NCBI GenBank assembly: GCA_003339415.1
Contig: PDHQ01000041.1
Coordinates: 1-64,000 of the forward strand
DNA from: Ophiocordyceps camponoti-saundersi (nom. inval.)
Taxonomy: Eukaryota; Ascomycota; Sordariomycetes; Hypocreales; Ophiocordycipitaceae
Reading direction: 5' to 3'
Length of the DNA stretch: 64,000 nt
The first letter of the stretch is position 1. Each line of letters starts with the position of its first letter. The notes under the pieces were generated by a model. That model saw only the letters and a program-made list of their open reading frames with translations. It ran no database searches and was not told the origin of the DNA. The position numbers were made by a program, and so were the translations under genes. Below, piece by piece: positions 23,421 through 35,179 of this stretch.

Positions 23421-23726
23421 TTAGAGCCCTAGATTCCTCCGTTCCTCCTCGAGCCGCTTCCGCTTGGCCTTGGCAGCTGCTCTGTTGTCGGCTTGCATTT
23501 TGGCTCTCTCCTCTCGCAGGCATTTGCTGACCTGAGCCTTGACGTCATTGCAGCCTCCAGCGGCCTTGTGCATGAATCCTTGGGCGTGGCACGCCTCGAG
23601 CGCGGCAATTATCTCCTCGCAAGCTGAGTTGGCGAGCCGAGTCAATTGGATGGACGACGCAGGTGAGTGGCAAGTGAAAGTAGGCAACTCACCCAGCGCG
23701 TTCTTGGTGTGCAGATGGGGATGCAT
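23421..23726 (-). CDS. CMC2: Cmc2-like twin CX9C mitochondrial protein
   Basis: Two exons (23693-23726 and 23421-23623) give 78 residues. The family lives in the mitochondrial intermembrane space and is needed for cytochrome c oxidase. The start MHPHLHT is a Cmc2 hallmark. It is followed by two CX9C motifs ([11 protein letters not shown] and [11 protein letters not shown]) that form a disulfide-linked helical hairpin, and a Lys/Arg/Glu-rich helical tail. The intron (GTGAGT...CAG) is phase 1 and joins the starting segment to the first Cys motif. It faces prefoldin 2 across a 297-base shared promoter and converges on the TMEM14 gene. Confidence 0.92.
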   Translation of the reverse strand: MHPHLHTKNALGELPTFTCHSPASSIQLTRLANSACEEIIAALEACHAQGFMHKAAGGCNDVKAQVSKCLREERAKMQADNRAAAKAKRKRLEEERRNLGL

Positions 23727-24023
23727 GGTAATCGTTCGCCTGGCCACCTGCCTCTCCACGTACCTGTGTATGTAAATGATGGACTCGAGATGAGCAGCTT
23801 AACCAACAAGCGTGAGGTCGTCGTCGTTCGTTGTGGACCCTCTTTAATGGGTTATGTAAGACGCCAGAATCAACGGTAAAGTCACAGTATTAACCCCAAT
23901 CTTTCACACTGGTCTTTTTTATCAGACGTCGTTGTCTGCCCGTCAAAGGCCCAACACGCAGAGACTCAGAAGCTGCCATCACGGTCGACTTGCTCCTCAT
24001 TTCTTCTCTTAACGACTGGAGCC

Positions 24024-24634
24024 ATGTCGTCCCAGCAGAAGGCCCCGGCCAAGAAGCAGCAGGGTACGTTTGTCGAGCGGTTTAACCGTCGTCACCAGCT
24101 TCACGTGCAACTCATCGTGTGTATCAACAGACCTGCAGACGACCTACTCGGGCTACAAGAACACACTTCAGCAGATGGCTCAGAAGATTGGAGACATCGA
24201 GCAAGAGGCTGAAGAGCACAGGTCGGTGACGCCATAAATTTCATGGCTTTCCCCCCCTTCTCTTGGCCCCGCCCTTTGCGCGTCGTTTCACTGGCGATGC
24301 TGCCCAACCGTCGGGCCACTCGGCTTCAACTTCCGGTCTAACGACGTGTCAGGCTTGTTCTGGAAACACTGGAGCCGCTGTCAGGGGATCGCAAGTGCTT
24401 CCGATTGATCAATGGAGTCCTGATGGAGAGGACGGTTAAGGACGTAGTGCCGACTCTCAGGACAAACCAGGAGGGATTGAGAAAGGTGCTCGATGACCTC
24501 GTCAAGCAGTACAAGACGAAGCAGGATGAGCTGGAAAAGTGGAAGGTTGGTAGACGACTGCGCTCTATTGTGAGTTCGTGGCTGCTAACTCGTGATAATA
24601 GAAGACGAACAATGTACAGGTAGTGCAGCAATGA
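24024..24634 (+). CDS. GIM4: Prefoldin subunit 2
   Basis: Four exons (24024-24063, 24131-24221, 24353-24545, 24602-24634) give 118 residues. Prefoldin is a cytosolic hexamer that hands unfolded actin and tubulin to the TRiC/CCT chaperonin. This beta-type subunit shows the expected two coiled-coil helices around a short beta hairpin: a first helix with YSGYKNTLQQMAQKIGDIEQE, the conserved RKCFRLINGVLMERTV hairpin, and a second helix to the C-terminus. The last exon codes only ten residues. All junctions keep frame and family blocks. The gene name follows the yeast orthologue. Confidence 0.93.
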
Positions 24635-27061
24635 GGTCGGAAAGCCTTTCCGCCTCGCGGAACAAAGGTTCAAGCTTGCATCGCATCGCGATATACATAG
24701 GCTTATGATGTCGGACTGGGCCCCCCTCCAAGCTCGACGGTGACATACTTGCTACGACGTAATTTGCTCACCTCTGTGACCTCCATCCCAACCCTCCTCA
24801 ACGCGCGCACACCCCCCTTGGAGTATGCCAAGCTGACCCGAGAGCATGCAGAGAACGGGATGGTTTCCGGTCTCCATTCCCCGCCCCAAGGGGCGGCTGC
24901 GGGCGATACCCTCCCTCGTCTCTCTCACCTGCGGGTAGCCAAGGAGGCATCGGTGCGCTGTATGTATGTATGTATGTACGTTTGGACGCAACGGCACCCG
25001 TTGGTAGGGAGGTCACGATGCCCAACGGCATGCAGTATCAACAGACCATGCCGTCGATGGCGCTCACCGGTCGTATCAAAGGTCAAGGAAGAAGCGGCTT
25101 GTCAAGCTTGGTGCGTTGCTGCGATCTGAAAAAGCTGATGCAGTATTGCGTACTGCATATAGTAGCGTGAGTCGAGCCTTACGGCAAATTTTGCTTGACT
25201 GGACAGGGCGCCGCCGTGAGGTAGCGATCAATCAACCTCCTCATAGGCCGCCCAGTCGTGTTGAATCAACCGAACCAACAGAAGCTACACACACCACATC
25301 ATGCAGGCATGGCAGTCTAGAAATGCATGGCGGGATGACACACCCCCCCTTTTCCCCCCCGTCCACAAGCCAAGCCCTCGAAGCAGGTGTCTGATTCGCG
25401 AGGAGGTTACTCACGTCGTCCGAAGTTCTCCACTATCAGATGTTTTATTTCCTCTTTCAATCTCCCCTCCTCATCTTCCTCTGTTCTGACGCAGTGTCAT
25501 GGCCGGGCTGAGGGAGGAGGTGGGTGAGTCTTTCAAACCGAAACTCGGTGACAAAGTTGGGGCAACGCTTTGGAGGTGCAGATCCGGTGGCTTGATGATG
25601 CTTTATCAAACGTATATCAACGGGACACCACTTGTCGAGCCGCAGCGCAGATCCTGCACCAGCACAGACCGGGATAGAGCTTCTGGAAGAGTGCTTCAAT
25701 AAGCAGTCGCTTCATATCTTCAGACGGGACAAGCAGTCTGATGGCGTCTGTGAGTTTTTCTTCAAGGTGCTTTGGGAGAGAGGCTGTCAATTTCAGGCAG
25801 CGGTGTCGGGCTCAGAAGAGGAGCTGAAGATGCAGCCGGATGAGATGGGCTTAGTACGGGGGCAGACGATTAACCGTTGGATTTATTCTTTTTTTTTCCT
25901 TTTACGTATCGTCCTGAGCCGATCCGAGATGGCCTCTAGGGGAAAGACGCAGGCCTCCCCCGGTGGATGTATGTCGGTCTGTCTGCAACATGCACCACTA
26001 CTGCCGACGAGGTGGTGTCGAGCCAGGTATGGTTCAGGGCTTTTCAGGCAAGGCCTGTGTCATGGTTCCTGAGGACGAGGGGGGTGGGAGGAGAGAGGTG
26101 TAGAAGAGGTTAGCAGTACGAATATCATTAGTACCCGGATATCCGTGGTCGAGGCATGTATGTATAATCGAGGTCATGGCACAGGAGTGACGAGCTGTGT
26201 CGACGAGCTGTGTCGAAAGGGGGGCGGCTTGCTTCCATGTTGACGGTTGGGCGGCCCTGACGCGTGGCTAAGTAGCGTACTATCTGCAAACGCGGTGTCA
26301 ACGGGCGGCTGACAGATGCTGAAATACTTGCATGTCTTTTTTCCGTCGACATTTCAGTTGCTGCCTGACAGCGATATACCTTGCTCATACTTGACTTCCG
26401 GCACAGATCTGCGGTAAGACACTCGTACCTCGCGCGTACATTCTCTCGCCTCAAACCTTGACGTCGACTCAGCCTCTTTCCCCTGCCACGCGCAGAGAAT
26501 TCTACGCCACGAGCCCACGACCTCATGCGGCCGCTTCACTGACAGTCAGTCAGTCAGACCGAGAGGAGGTTGCGCTTCTCTCACTTCTCCGACGTCGGCG
26601 CTTCTCTCCGGTTTCTGTGCTCGATTGTGCTTTTCATCCGATCCTCGGTCTGTCAACGGTTCGCTCGGCCTTTCACCGTCCGTCGTCTTCGTCGTCGGCG
26701 TCGCGGTTCGGTCGTTCCTCTGATCCCCCCCACCGCGTCCGCTTCTTCTCTCGACCCCCCCGGAGGTGACGACCGTTGCGCCTCCGTGTAACAGCCATCG
26801 CCCGGCTGTGTGTGCCCTCGAGTAGGCTGACTCCTCCGTCTCTTGTACCTGTGGACGCAGCACCGGTCCGCAAGTGCGCCGCCGTCCACGCATCCGCACA
26901 TACCTACACATACATACATACTACCTACATACATACGAACCACTATACGAAGACACGCACACACGCACTCACACACACACACACATACACACACACACGC
27001 ACACACCTCCATACCTACCTCTACCTACCTACATACATACATACGAATTTACACACACCCA

Positions 27062-27114
<53 letters not shown>

Positions 27115-27663
27115 CCCACTTGCTAGGTCACTCACTCACCCTTTCACTCTCTCTCACACACACACTCTCTCTCCCCCAGCGCCACCCTCCACGTCGCTCC
27201 GTTACTTACAGCCCAGCCCTCCTTCCATCGCCTGGCCTCTGGCAAGGGGAGTCTGCGGCGGTTTCGGTTGCTTGCGTCGCGCCTCGTCTCTCTGATGCAT
27301 GCGCCCCCTCTCCCAGCTCTCGGTGATCGCCCCCGTCTCCCAGCCGTCCCAACCGGCGCGCGGTGCCAGGGTAGCTGGATACTATCATACGCATACATCC
27401 GCGCCCCTCGATTTCACTTACGCCTCCAGAGAGCCTGGCCTTGCTCTGCCCCGGGACATCGGGCCAGGCACAACCAACGTGCGATTGACGCATCTCTTGC
27501 AGCCGGCGCCGCTAACTGGAGCCACCCCGGGCCCGGATACTTGCAAGCCCTACCGTTTGCGACGTGGCCGGCCGACACATCATCGCCACCAGGACCCGGC
27601 CAGCTGTGCCAGCCCGAAGGCCCTCTTCCCACGGACGCCAGCATCCGCTGCAGGTAGCCAAAT
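24635..27663. other. Three-kilobase gene-free interval with microsatellites
   Basis: I find no supported gene. The interval holds a TGTATGTATG repeat near 24960-24977 and CATA tracts near 26905-26935. A long CA repeat region (26950-27115) follows, then CT-rich sequence and a GC-rich stretch up to the HapC start. The last 700 bases may be the 5' leader and promoter of HapC. A frame from about 25632 to 26072 was considered and not accepted. Confidence 0.55.
26886..27115. repeat. (CATA)n and (CA)n microsatellite tract
   Basis: CATA repeats pass into CACACA repeats, with one uninterrupted CA run at about 27067-27111. It lies 550-780 bases upstream of the HapC start. Frames across it encode only His/Thr repeats and are not genes. 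Confidence 0.9.
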
Positions 27664-28711
27664 ATGTCGGACTCCCCCCAATCTCCTCCCAAGGATGTCG
27701 ACCATGGTGCACAGTCACCCGACGAGGACGGACAAATGAACGAGAATCGAGACCCGCAGTCTGCCGGCCTTGGTGGCTACGAGTTCGACGGTGTTAAAGA
27801 GCAAGATCGGTGGCTGCCCATAGCCAATGGTGAGTCCTTATCCCCTCTCCCCCTTTTACGCTCGCTCGTGATTTGCTCTCGCCTCCCCCCCCCCCCTCCT
27901 GCCCCCCATTTCCAACCCCAAGGCCAGCCTCGCATGCCTCCATGTCCCACGATTCGTCCGTCAATCCGTCGCGCATCTCCAGGACGGATAAGCCCGACGA
28001 GCTCGACGCTAACATTCGCAACTTTGCTCCAGTTGCTCGCATCATGAAGAACGCTTTGCCCGACAATGCTAAAATCGCTAAAGAGGCCAAAGAGTGTATG
28101 CAAGAGTGTGTCAGCGAATTCATATCCTTCGTTACCAGCGAAGGTAAGATTGTTTTCTTCGTGGGCATGACTCTTTGGCTTATAGTTTCGTCCCTTTCCC
28201 CTCCTCTTCTCCCCGCCTTTCATCTCATCTTTCGCCCCTCACGTCTTCCATTGCGAATGAGCCTAATCTCACCCCCCCCGTCTTCTCACTTTGCTGATCT
28301 CGACACGCGCTAGCTTCGGAGAAATGTCAGCAAGAAAAACGAAAAACAGTCAACGGCGAGGATATCCTGTTCGCGATGACGTCTCTAGGGTTTGAAAATT
28401 ACTCTGAGGCTCTCAAGGTCTATCTTTCCAAATATCGTGAGGTAAACTCAAGCAAGCCTGTCCGTCGTCCGTCCGCGGGGCGCTTACGTTCGCTGCAGCA
28501 GCAGAACCAATCCAATAGGGAACGAGGCGGTGACGCTGGCTACATGGGATCGATGATGGCCGGCGAAAAGGGCGAACCCGCGTCTGCTAGCGGAGACTAC
28601 GCCGTGACGGGAGGCGAAGCATCGTCCGCAGCAGACGCCGGCGCAGATCCCAGTTACATGTACGGCTCTCACGCCGTGCACAATGGTTCCGGAGCCGGGG
28701 AAGGATACTAG
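27664..28711 (+). CDS. hapC: CCAAT-binding complex subunit HapC (NF-YB/Hap3)
   Basis: Three exons (27664-27829, 28033-28143, 28314-28711) give 224 residues. The protein pairs with HapE by its histone fold and, with HapB, binds CCAAT boxes in the nucleus; in fungi it also works with HapX in iron control. The histone fold spans about residues 52-125 with [32 protein letters not shown], and [19 protein letters not shown]. The N-terminal arm is acidic and Ser/Pro-rich; the tail is Gln, Gly and Ala rich. Both introns are phase 1, and their splicing restores the fold. The first intron sits exactly at the N-V-A-R junction. Confidence 0.94.
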
Positions 28712-30116
28712 AAATCACCAGAGGCTTGAGGGTGTCGAAAGCCTCTGCTCATCGTTTGATCAAAGCAGCACACTGACCCGAAACTCAGGCAGATGCTCCC
28801 GCAATTCGGCGGCGTACGGACTGAGGACTCGACGCCCTACTAACGGTGCCCAAGTCGAGTGGCGTTGGATGGATGGATGGAAAAAAGGGACAACAGCGAA
28901 AAAAAAACATCATGTAAGAGTACAGACGGCGCTCTCTGGTGATACATATGATGTGCGACGGGGCATGTCAGGATCGGAGAGAAAAAAAAAGGCTTACTAC
29001 CACTGAACGGTAGGGTTGCAGAGCGACGGGATAATGGATACCCAATCTGAGCAGCGAGCCGAGTCACTGTATAGAACGGCCTGGCATATGCGGGGACAGG
29101 TTTCATAGCATAGCCTGTACAGATATTTACACACATATCCGTACATACACAAGGTAGTATGAATGTATGTTGATCAGGCGCCTTGTTCATTAGCCGTGCA
29201 GTCAAGGCGTTCAGGCATAGTATGACAGGGGGCTCGGGCCTGTGCAACGTGTCCTGCGTGCTGTGTCATGTCGTCGGAGCCGCAGTGGTGGTGATGATGG
29301 GCCATGAGGTTTTGTCGCCGAGGAAGCGGGTGTATCGTAGCACTTGGAGAGCGCATGGCCCGGAGGAGAGCTCCGTCTTTTGCAAGAGCCTCTTCTTTAT
29401 ATGCTACAGACACACATGCCTCCGTAATTACATACATATATACCTAGCTGTACGACTGAGCTGGTGGGAATGAAGTATACAAGGGCAAGGCCGTGGTCTA
29501 CAAGGAGGGCTTCTTGATAGCACACGTCCGTACTACTTACTTCCTACGTAACCACATACATACTACCTATATGTAATGTAGGTTCGTAGGAAGAGCCGTA
29601 ACTTGTGTAGCTAAAACTGCTATAGCCAGTGAATCACCAATACTGATCCTCAATGTTCATCAACTACGGCTTTAACCCCCTCGAGAGACGCCCCCTGGAG
29701 AGACGGAGAGGGTTAGCTGTATGTAGGCTAGAGGCTAGGGGTTAGGGTTGATTTGGAGGGACTAAGGGCTTGCGAATCGTATTCGTATTCCCTGCGGCTG
29801 TGATGGGTTCTTCTGTGGGGTAGGTAAGCAGACCCGCTATTCAAGACCAGGCAGCCAATCAGCAGAGACGGGGGCGGCAGCAAGAAAAAAAGTCGATCAG
29901 CCACAGACAGAGAAGTCTTGTCTCAAATTCTCTCTTCTTTTCCTCTGGCGCTCTCTCTTGCGCACTCCCTCAATAATCAAAACACCATTCCGACCATAAC
30001 ATCAATTCCTCGACAGAAGTGAGCAGTCGGCTTCTGCTCTTTCTCTCCCTCCCTACGTCTCCCCTACCCATGAGTCGTCTACACATCACCACCTGCGTTG
30101 CTCCGGGCCCATCTTG
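28712..30116. other. Intergenic region between HapC and RRN3
   Basis: No gene is seen in this 1.4-kb interval. It holds short CATA-type and TACCTA tracts, and a GGGGTTAGGGTT telomere-like string near 29738-29750 that is too short to be called a telomere relic. The last 200 bases are CT-rich, as expected for a fungal promoter. Confidence 0.5.
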
Positions 30117-32276
30117 ATGCGGCCCTTCTCGCCCAACGGCAGGGCCCTGTCCTCGAGCACGCCTACGCCCGCCAAGTCGATACTGAAGCCATCGTCGATA
30201 CTGGGAAGACGGAAAGAGATGCATACATCTCCTCGGGACTCTCCCGAGCCGCCCGAGAGTCCGAACAAGCGTCGAAAGGTCTTGTTTGACGACATTCGCA
30301 ATGTGACGTACGAAATCGGCGATCGAACCATGAATGACCTCAAGAAGGAGGTGCAGCTCGCTATTGACGAACATCTGCGAGGAAATGACGGAGACTACGA
30401 CGCGATAAAACAAATGTTCTTCAACGATGCTCAAAGACGTCTGCCTCCCGTCCGCAAGGACAAAGACAGGTCGAAGCTGTACGAGCTGCAACTTTACGTC
30501 AAGGCCATGACCAGCTGCGCGCCAATGCTCAAGGCCCGCGAGTGCCAAAGCCTGGTCAAGGCCATTCTCCGGTGCGCTTGGCTGGGACGTGACGATAGCT
30601 TCGTCGGCGACTTCACCTACTTTCTCGCCGCCTTGGTCAGTTCCCACGGTTTCTTTCTGTTGCCTGTCCTGTCCATGCTGGTGGACAAGTTCAGACTCAG
30701 TCGGCCGTCGGCGTGGTCCGTCCCCGGCTTCCCCGAGATTGACCGGCATATGATGCGTGAGCGGCTGCATTCGACGTTGCAGTATCTGCTTCGGCTTTTC
30801 CCTTCGGCCGTGGCCGTACTCGAGACTCTACTGAGCACCAAATTTTGGTCATCGGACGACCCGGACGACCCGGACGAGCCGATGAAGATCACCATGGCTT
30901 ACGTGCGGAACTTGCTCCATGTCAAGGACTACGTGCCGGAACTGCGAGACGGAATTATTGACCTTATCCTCAATCGGGTGGTCACGATCGACTCGCAGAT
31001 GCAACTGGATCTGGAAGACCCCGACGGCAACGCGACGGCGGCCGCCGTGCGGACGCTGCAAGAGAGCCAGAGACGGGCGCTCGACTGGGAAGACGACGAA
31101 TGGGACGATGGCGATGGCGACGGCGATGACGATGACGATTCGGTCGATGGCGACCACGACGACGTTTACGAAGAGGCCATGAAGGTCAAGAAGGCGAAGA
31201 ACAAGGTGGATACACTAGATGCCATGCTCGATACGCTCTTCGCCTTCTACTCGCCTTACTTTACCCAACCCGGATCGGACGAGGCTTTCGACATGTTTAC
31301 AACAATGCTCCGCGGCTTCGAGAAAACGGTGCTGCCGACATATCGATCGCGACACTCGCAGTTCCTCATCTTCCACTTCGCGCAGCAGCACGAGCGGCTA
31401 TCGGACGCCTTTTGCGGGCAGCTCATCGCCATAGCCTTCCAGGGCACCACGCCCCCCGTGCTGCGACAGGCGGCGGCGGCATACCTGGCCAGCTTCGTCG
31501 CGCGTGGGGCTCTGGTGCCGCGAAGCCTGGTGCGGACCATCTTTTCGCTGCTGCTGCACCACATGGAGCAGTACCGGCGAAAATACGAGCCGCTCTGCCG
31601 CGGGCCGGACCTGACACGTTTCCACCCGTACTATTCTCTCGTTCAGGCGACGCTCTACATCTTTTGCTTTCGGTGGCAGGAATTGGTGACGTCGGCGCCG
31701 GACATGGTCGACGCGGACGATGCGCGGACGTATCGAGGTCACGATCTGGAATGGGTGGGCGGGTCGAAGCGCCAGCTCTCGATCCAGTTGTTTGGCAAGC
31801 TCAACCCTCTCAAGGTGTGCGCGCCTGTCATCGTCGACGTCTTCGCCAAGCTCGCTCACCGGCTCAACTTCCTCTACGTTTACCCACTCATCGAAAGCAA
31901 CAAGCGGCTGCGGCTGAGCCAGTTTTTGTCGTCGACGTACGACTCGGGGCGGGCACTGCGTGATACTGGCTACGAGTCTCAGAACGAGAGCTATCATCAG
32001 CTGGACCCCTTCTGTCCCTTTGACCCCTACCAGCTTCCCGTAAGCAAGCGCTGGCTCGACGGCGACTACATTCACTGGAAGGCTGTGCGTGGGCTCAACG
32101 CCGACGACGACGACGACGATGAGGACGAGGAGGATGATGAGGACGAAGAGGAGGGCGAGAGCGATGGAGACGACAGTGACAGCGACGACTCCGGCCCAGG
32201 GGTCGAGGGTAACGGAGCTCAGGACGACATGGACGAGGGTACGGCGACGGATAGTGATGGCGACGACTCCGACTAG
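30117..32276 (+). CDS. RRN3: RNA polymerase I transcription initiation factor RRN3
   Basis: A single exon gives 719 residues. RRN3 bridges RNA polymerase I to core factor on rDNA promoters in the nucleolus and ties rRNA synthesis to growth. Family blocks include the N-terminal KRRKVLFDD, the helical HEAT-like body (YELQLYVKAMTSC, VYPLIESNKRLRL) and the QLDPFCPFDPYQLP segment near the C-terminal end of the fold, followed by an acidic Asp/Glu tail. A second acidic insert (about residues 336-349) lies in the middle, as in yeast. The ATG at 30117 is chosen; the frame extends one TTG codon further. Length is somewhat above the yeast protein, due to the acidic regions. Confidence 0.93.
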   Translation: MRPFSPNGRALSSSTPTPAKSILKPSSILGRRKEMHTSPRDSPEPPESPNKRRKVLFDDIRNVTYEIGDRTMNDLKKEVQLAIDEHLRGNDGDYDAIKQMFFNDAQRRLPPVRKDKDRSKLYELQLYVKAMTSCAPMLKARECQSLVKAILRCAWLGRDDSFVGDFTYFLAALVSSHGFFLLPVLSMLVDKFRLSRPSAWSVPGFPEIDRHMMRERLHSTLQYLLRLFPSAVAVLETLLSTKFWSSDDPDDPDEPMKITMAYVRNLLHVKDYVPELRDGIIDLILNRVVTIDSQMQLDLEDPDGNATAAAVRTLQESQRRALDWEDDEWDDGDGDGDDDDDSVDGDHDDVYEEAMKVKKAKNKVDTLDAMLDTLFAFYSPYFTQPGSDEAFDMFTTMLRGFEKTVLPTYRSRHSQFLIFHFAQQHERLSDAFCGQLIAIAFQGTTPPVLRQAAAAYLASFVARGALVPRSLVRTIFSLLLHHMEQYRRKYEPLCRGPDLTRFHPYYSLVQATLYIFCFRWQELVTSAPDMVDADDARTYRGHDLEWVGGSKRQLSIQLFGKLNPLKVCAPVIVDVFAKLAHRLNFLYVYPLIESNKRLRLSQFLSSTYDSGRALRDTGYESQNESYHQLDPFCPFDPYQLPVSKRWLDGDYIHWKAVRGLNADDDDDDEDEEDDEDEEEGESDGDDSDSDDSGPGVEGNGAQDDMDEGTATDSDGDDSD

Positions 32277-32769
32277 GGAAAGATGTCATGCTAGCGGATG
32301 GGCTAATGAAGGAGGTGAGCGAGTCATTGGCGAAGCGATTTTGGCGGAGATTTGTCGTTTCTTTTTTGCTTTCTTTTTTTTTTCCCTTCCTTGTCGTTGC
32401 TACACATTTGGAATCGGCTTTAAAGTGGAATATCAACAAGCGAACTAAGGTATGTATGTATGTCGAGAGAGAGGTGGTTGAACCGGCGCCCCAGCCATCA
32501 TGATTCCATAGATGGTCTGATGCGCATCAACGCCAAGACAAGGTTGTTGTCGAATCAGCCGCCCTCCCTTCTTTTTTTTTTTCGAAACGGTGGATCCGGA
32601 ATGTTAAAAAGCCGAACGTGAATGGATTGTTCTTTTACTTCTTCTTCGTCTGCTTCTTCCTCTTCTTCTTCTATTTCTTTGCCAAGGCTGATGATTTTTT
32701 TTTCATGTCTATAAATATGTCTATTTGAACTGAAACAGCAACATTTTTTTTCAACTTACCTAGACGGCG
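32277..32769. promoter_or_regulatory. Intergenic region upstream of the bZIP gene
   Basis: This 493-base interval is rich in CTT and TTC runs and carries a TATAAATA at about 32711. It probably holds the bZIP promoter. No gene is seen in it. Confidence 0.4.
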
Positions 32770-33770
32770 ATGACGCCAACAAACAGCAATGAAAAGGCAT
32801 CCCGAAGAAGACAGCAGGTGAAGAGCGCCCAGGTCCGACACCGGCAGCGGAAAGCAGAGTACACGAAGCAGCTCGAGCTGGACGCGGTACGGCTCCGACA
32901 GCTCGTCGCCGCGGTGGAGGATGAAGTGTCAGGGCTGAAGAAGCGGAACGAGGAGATGCGTCGCTGTCTCTTCGAGGTCGAGAACGCGAAGATGGCGGCT
33001 GGCCATGCCACTACTACCCAGGTTGTTGCTTGGTTGGAGGCGCCCGGTCGAGGGGAGGAGGTCTCGCTTGGATACCTTGATGCTGTCGGGACGCCTTGCT
33101 TGCAGATTGGTGGTGGTGGTTGGGGGTTGGATGAGAGGGGTTCCATGTCGGCGGAGGTTGTCGAGCATCGAGCCGTCAACTTTATCCTCGCGTTCGTCAT
33201 CCTCCTTGTTCTTTTGGTTCTTCTTCTTCTTCTTCGTCTCCCTCATCTAACGTGGTGATCATCAGGCTCGAACACGTATGTTGGGATCACTTCGACCCTC
33301 GCGACTTCAACGATCCTAAACCGGTAGACCCGACTCACGGCCACACCCTCATGGCCAGCGCCTACCTAATGGCCACCGCCCCTCCATCCGTCTACGAGAC
33401 CTGTCCCGCCCTCGGGGCCGCCGTCGCTCCGGACCCTACCTGGCGGCGCGTGCTGCACCTCCCAGACACGGCAATCCAACGACGCAAAGAAGCGCCCGTG
33501 CTGCGGTGGCCGGCGCCGACCATCTCGCTCGCCTCGCTGCGGGGACTGGCGCAGTCGCTCAACGCGGGCGACATCGAGCTCACGCCCGTTCAGATATGGT
33601 TCGAGCTCGAGGCTCGGTATCGGCCTGAGCGCTTACTACGGCCTGATACCTTGGACGCGTTGCTGCGGCGCTTCCGGGGCGTTGTCGGTTGTGTTGCGTA
33701 CGGGGCTGCGGTCGAGAGGCTGGCTTTTGAGAGTGTTGTTATGGGCGTTTTGGGACCGCCTGAGGAGTGA
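32770..33770 (+). CDS. bZIP-type transcription factor
   Basis: Two exons (32770-33191 and 33266-33770) give 308 residues. The N-terminal basic region (about residues 8-30, with KSAQVRHRQRKAEY) and the following heptad-like helix (LELDAVRLRQL, then VEDEVSGLKKRNEEM) form a bZIP DNA-binding and pairing unit. It differs from the classic N-x7-R signature, having Ser in place of the usual Asn. The C-terminal half opens with FILALEHVCWDHFDP, a block shared by many Pezizomycotina bZIP regulators of unknown target. The intron (GTTCGT...CAG, phase 2) joins FILA to LEHV. The gene converges on toxin-like gene T1, only about 40 bases from its likely end, so it could regulate the cluster, but that is inference. 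Confidence 0.82.
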
Positions 33771-33810
33771 TTTTTTTCTTTGGCGTTTCGGTTGGTCGAG
33801 TTCGTCATCG

Positions 33811-35179
33811 CTAGGTACGATTGCGTTTCTTCTTTTGGATATCCTCAATGGCTTTGGCCCGATTGCCTTGTTCGTCCATGATGCCAACTGCTGAAGTGGG
33901 AGGAGGTGATGAGGACGGGTCTCGCTTCGCGTTGACGACGATGATGATGTCTCCGCATTCGTCGTGGGGAAGTGCTGCCCGGGCGTCTCGATGCCGCCGT
34001 CATTGCCGCCCGGTTGCTCGTCCTCCTCGGGTGTTTCGTCGAGTGATGGTGGTTGAGGAGGACACTCTCTAAGCTGTTGATCCTGCTCCTGTCTCTTCAT
34101 CAAGGTGCATTTTCCGCGTGAACTTTGACGGGCTCTTCGGTTTTGATCATCCTCGTGTTTGAGCCGAATTGCCAATCGAGAGTCGTCTAGATTTCCGAGG
34201 CCTGAAGCTAGACGCGTATGGAGTTGAGGGTCTAGTTTCAAGTGATCCCAAGATATAGTCCTCATGATCTGACTGCTTAGTGACTCGACTGCCGAGGTAA
34301 AGGGTCAGTAAGTAAGATATATCTTCCTTTCTGGCTTCTTCTCATCCCTTCCTCTGGTGGTGCTGATGAAGAGATCGGGCTATACAGCAAAGAGGAGAGG
34401 CTCTTCTTACCTTGCGGAGGGTCGAGCAGAGGCATTTTCCGAAACATATCGTCTGGATCCCAGTGAAGCAGCTCCCTGAGCTGTACCATCAAATTCTCCG
34501 GCAAGGCCTGTAAAGTTTCTTGTGGTGTCACGACCCTCAGTCCTCCAACGGAGGTGACAGAGTCCAACAGCCGGACTCGACCGCTCATGCTCCGGAGGAA
34601 GGGCTCGGCGAGAAGAAAGTGCATCGCCAAGCCGAACTGGTCCCATCTAGGATCCCATTCAGTGTTGCGGACGAAGCGAGAGGCGACCGTCTCAAAAGGA
34701 AACTCTTCCTCGCCCGACCGGGATCCACGAAGCCAATCCATAAGACCGAAGTCGTCTCGAGGAAGATAGGCGTAGCCGTATATCTGTGACCAGGGAATGC
34801 CGCCGACGGGACGATTGAAGCGGCGATGCTTGTCATCCACCTGATCCAACATGTTGGGCGAGCCCGAAACTACATAGATCCACGTGCCTTCTCCTGCCAG
34901 GAGCTTGTTAGAGTGAGGTTGCTCTCTCAGGCAAGGCTCCTTCGCGGGTTGTCGACGCCTGGTGAGCGCGTGAAAGGATTCCGACCAGATGCCTCCGAGA
35001 CTTCTTATCCGGGACGGCGCGGATTCGGGACCGTAGATGGTTAGGAAGAGCTTTTCGGCCGTCCATTGATCTAGAAGGATGTGGAGGAGTGGTGCATTGA
35101 TGTCGATGTCGTCGTTCAGTGCAGATGTGCCGGTCTGCAGGAGTAGCAGCCAGATTGTAAGTGATGGTAGCAACTTCAT
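33811..35179 (-). CDS. Secreted heat-labile enterotoxin A-chain-like protein T1
   Basis: First in position of six paralogues. Exon 1 (34411-35179) carries a signal peptide (about residues 1-20) and the toxin-like core: SAPSRIRSLGGIW (about residues 53-65) and VGGIPWSQIYGY (125-136). A phase-1 intron (34289-34410, GTAAGA...CAG) leads to exon 2 with the family module LHTRLASGLG and GKCTLMKRQE. The 3' end is uncertain. Exon 2 stays open to 33636, which would overlap the bZIP gene. A further splice into a frame ending in KKKRNRT with a stop at 33811 avoids the overlap and is preferred. The family in bacteria is an ADP-ribosyltransferase A chain; here the first-strand Arg is Tyr (IYGPES) and no Glu pair precedes GGIPW, so enzyme activity is doubtful. 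Likely secreted, possibly acting on an insect host (inference). Confidence 0.78.

Noticed and set aside
25632..26072. Plus-strand frame of 146 codons in the interval after prefoldin 2
   Set aside because: No family likeness, no splice partner and a start without context; low-complexity end. I could not support it as a gene.
26776..27326. Overlapping frames rich in His and Thr
   Set aside because: They are read from CA and CATA microsatellites; length is due to the repeat lacking stop codons.
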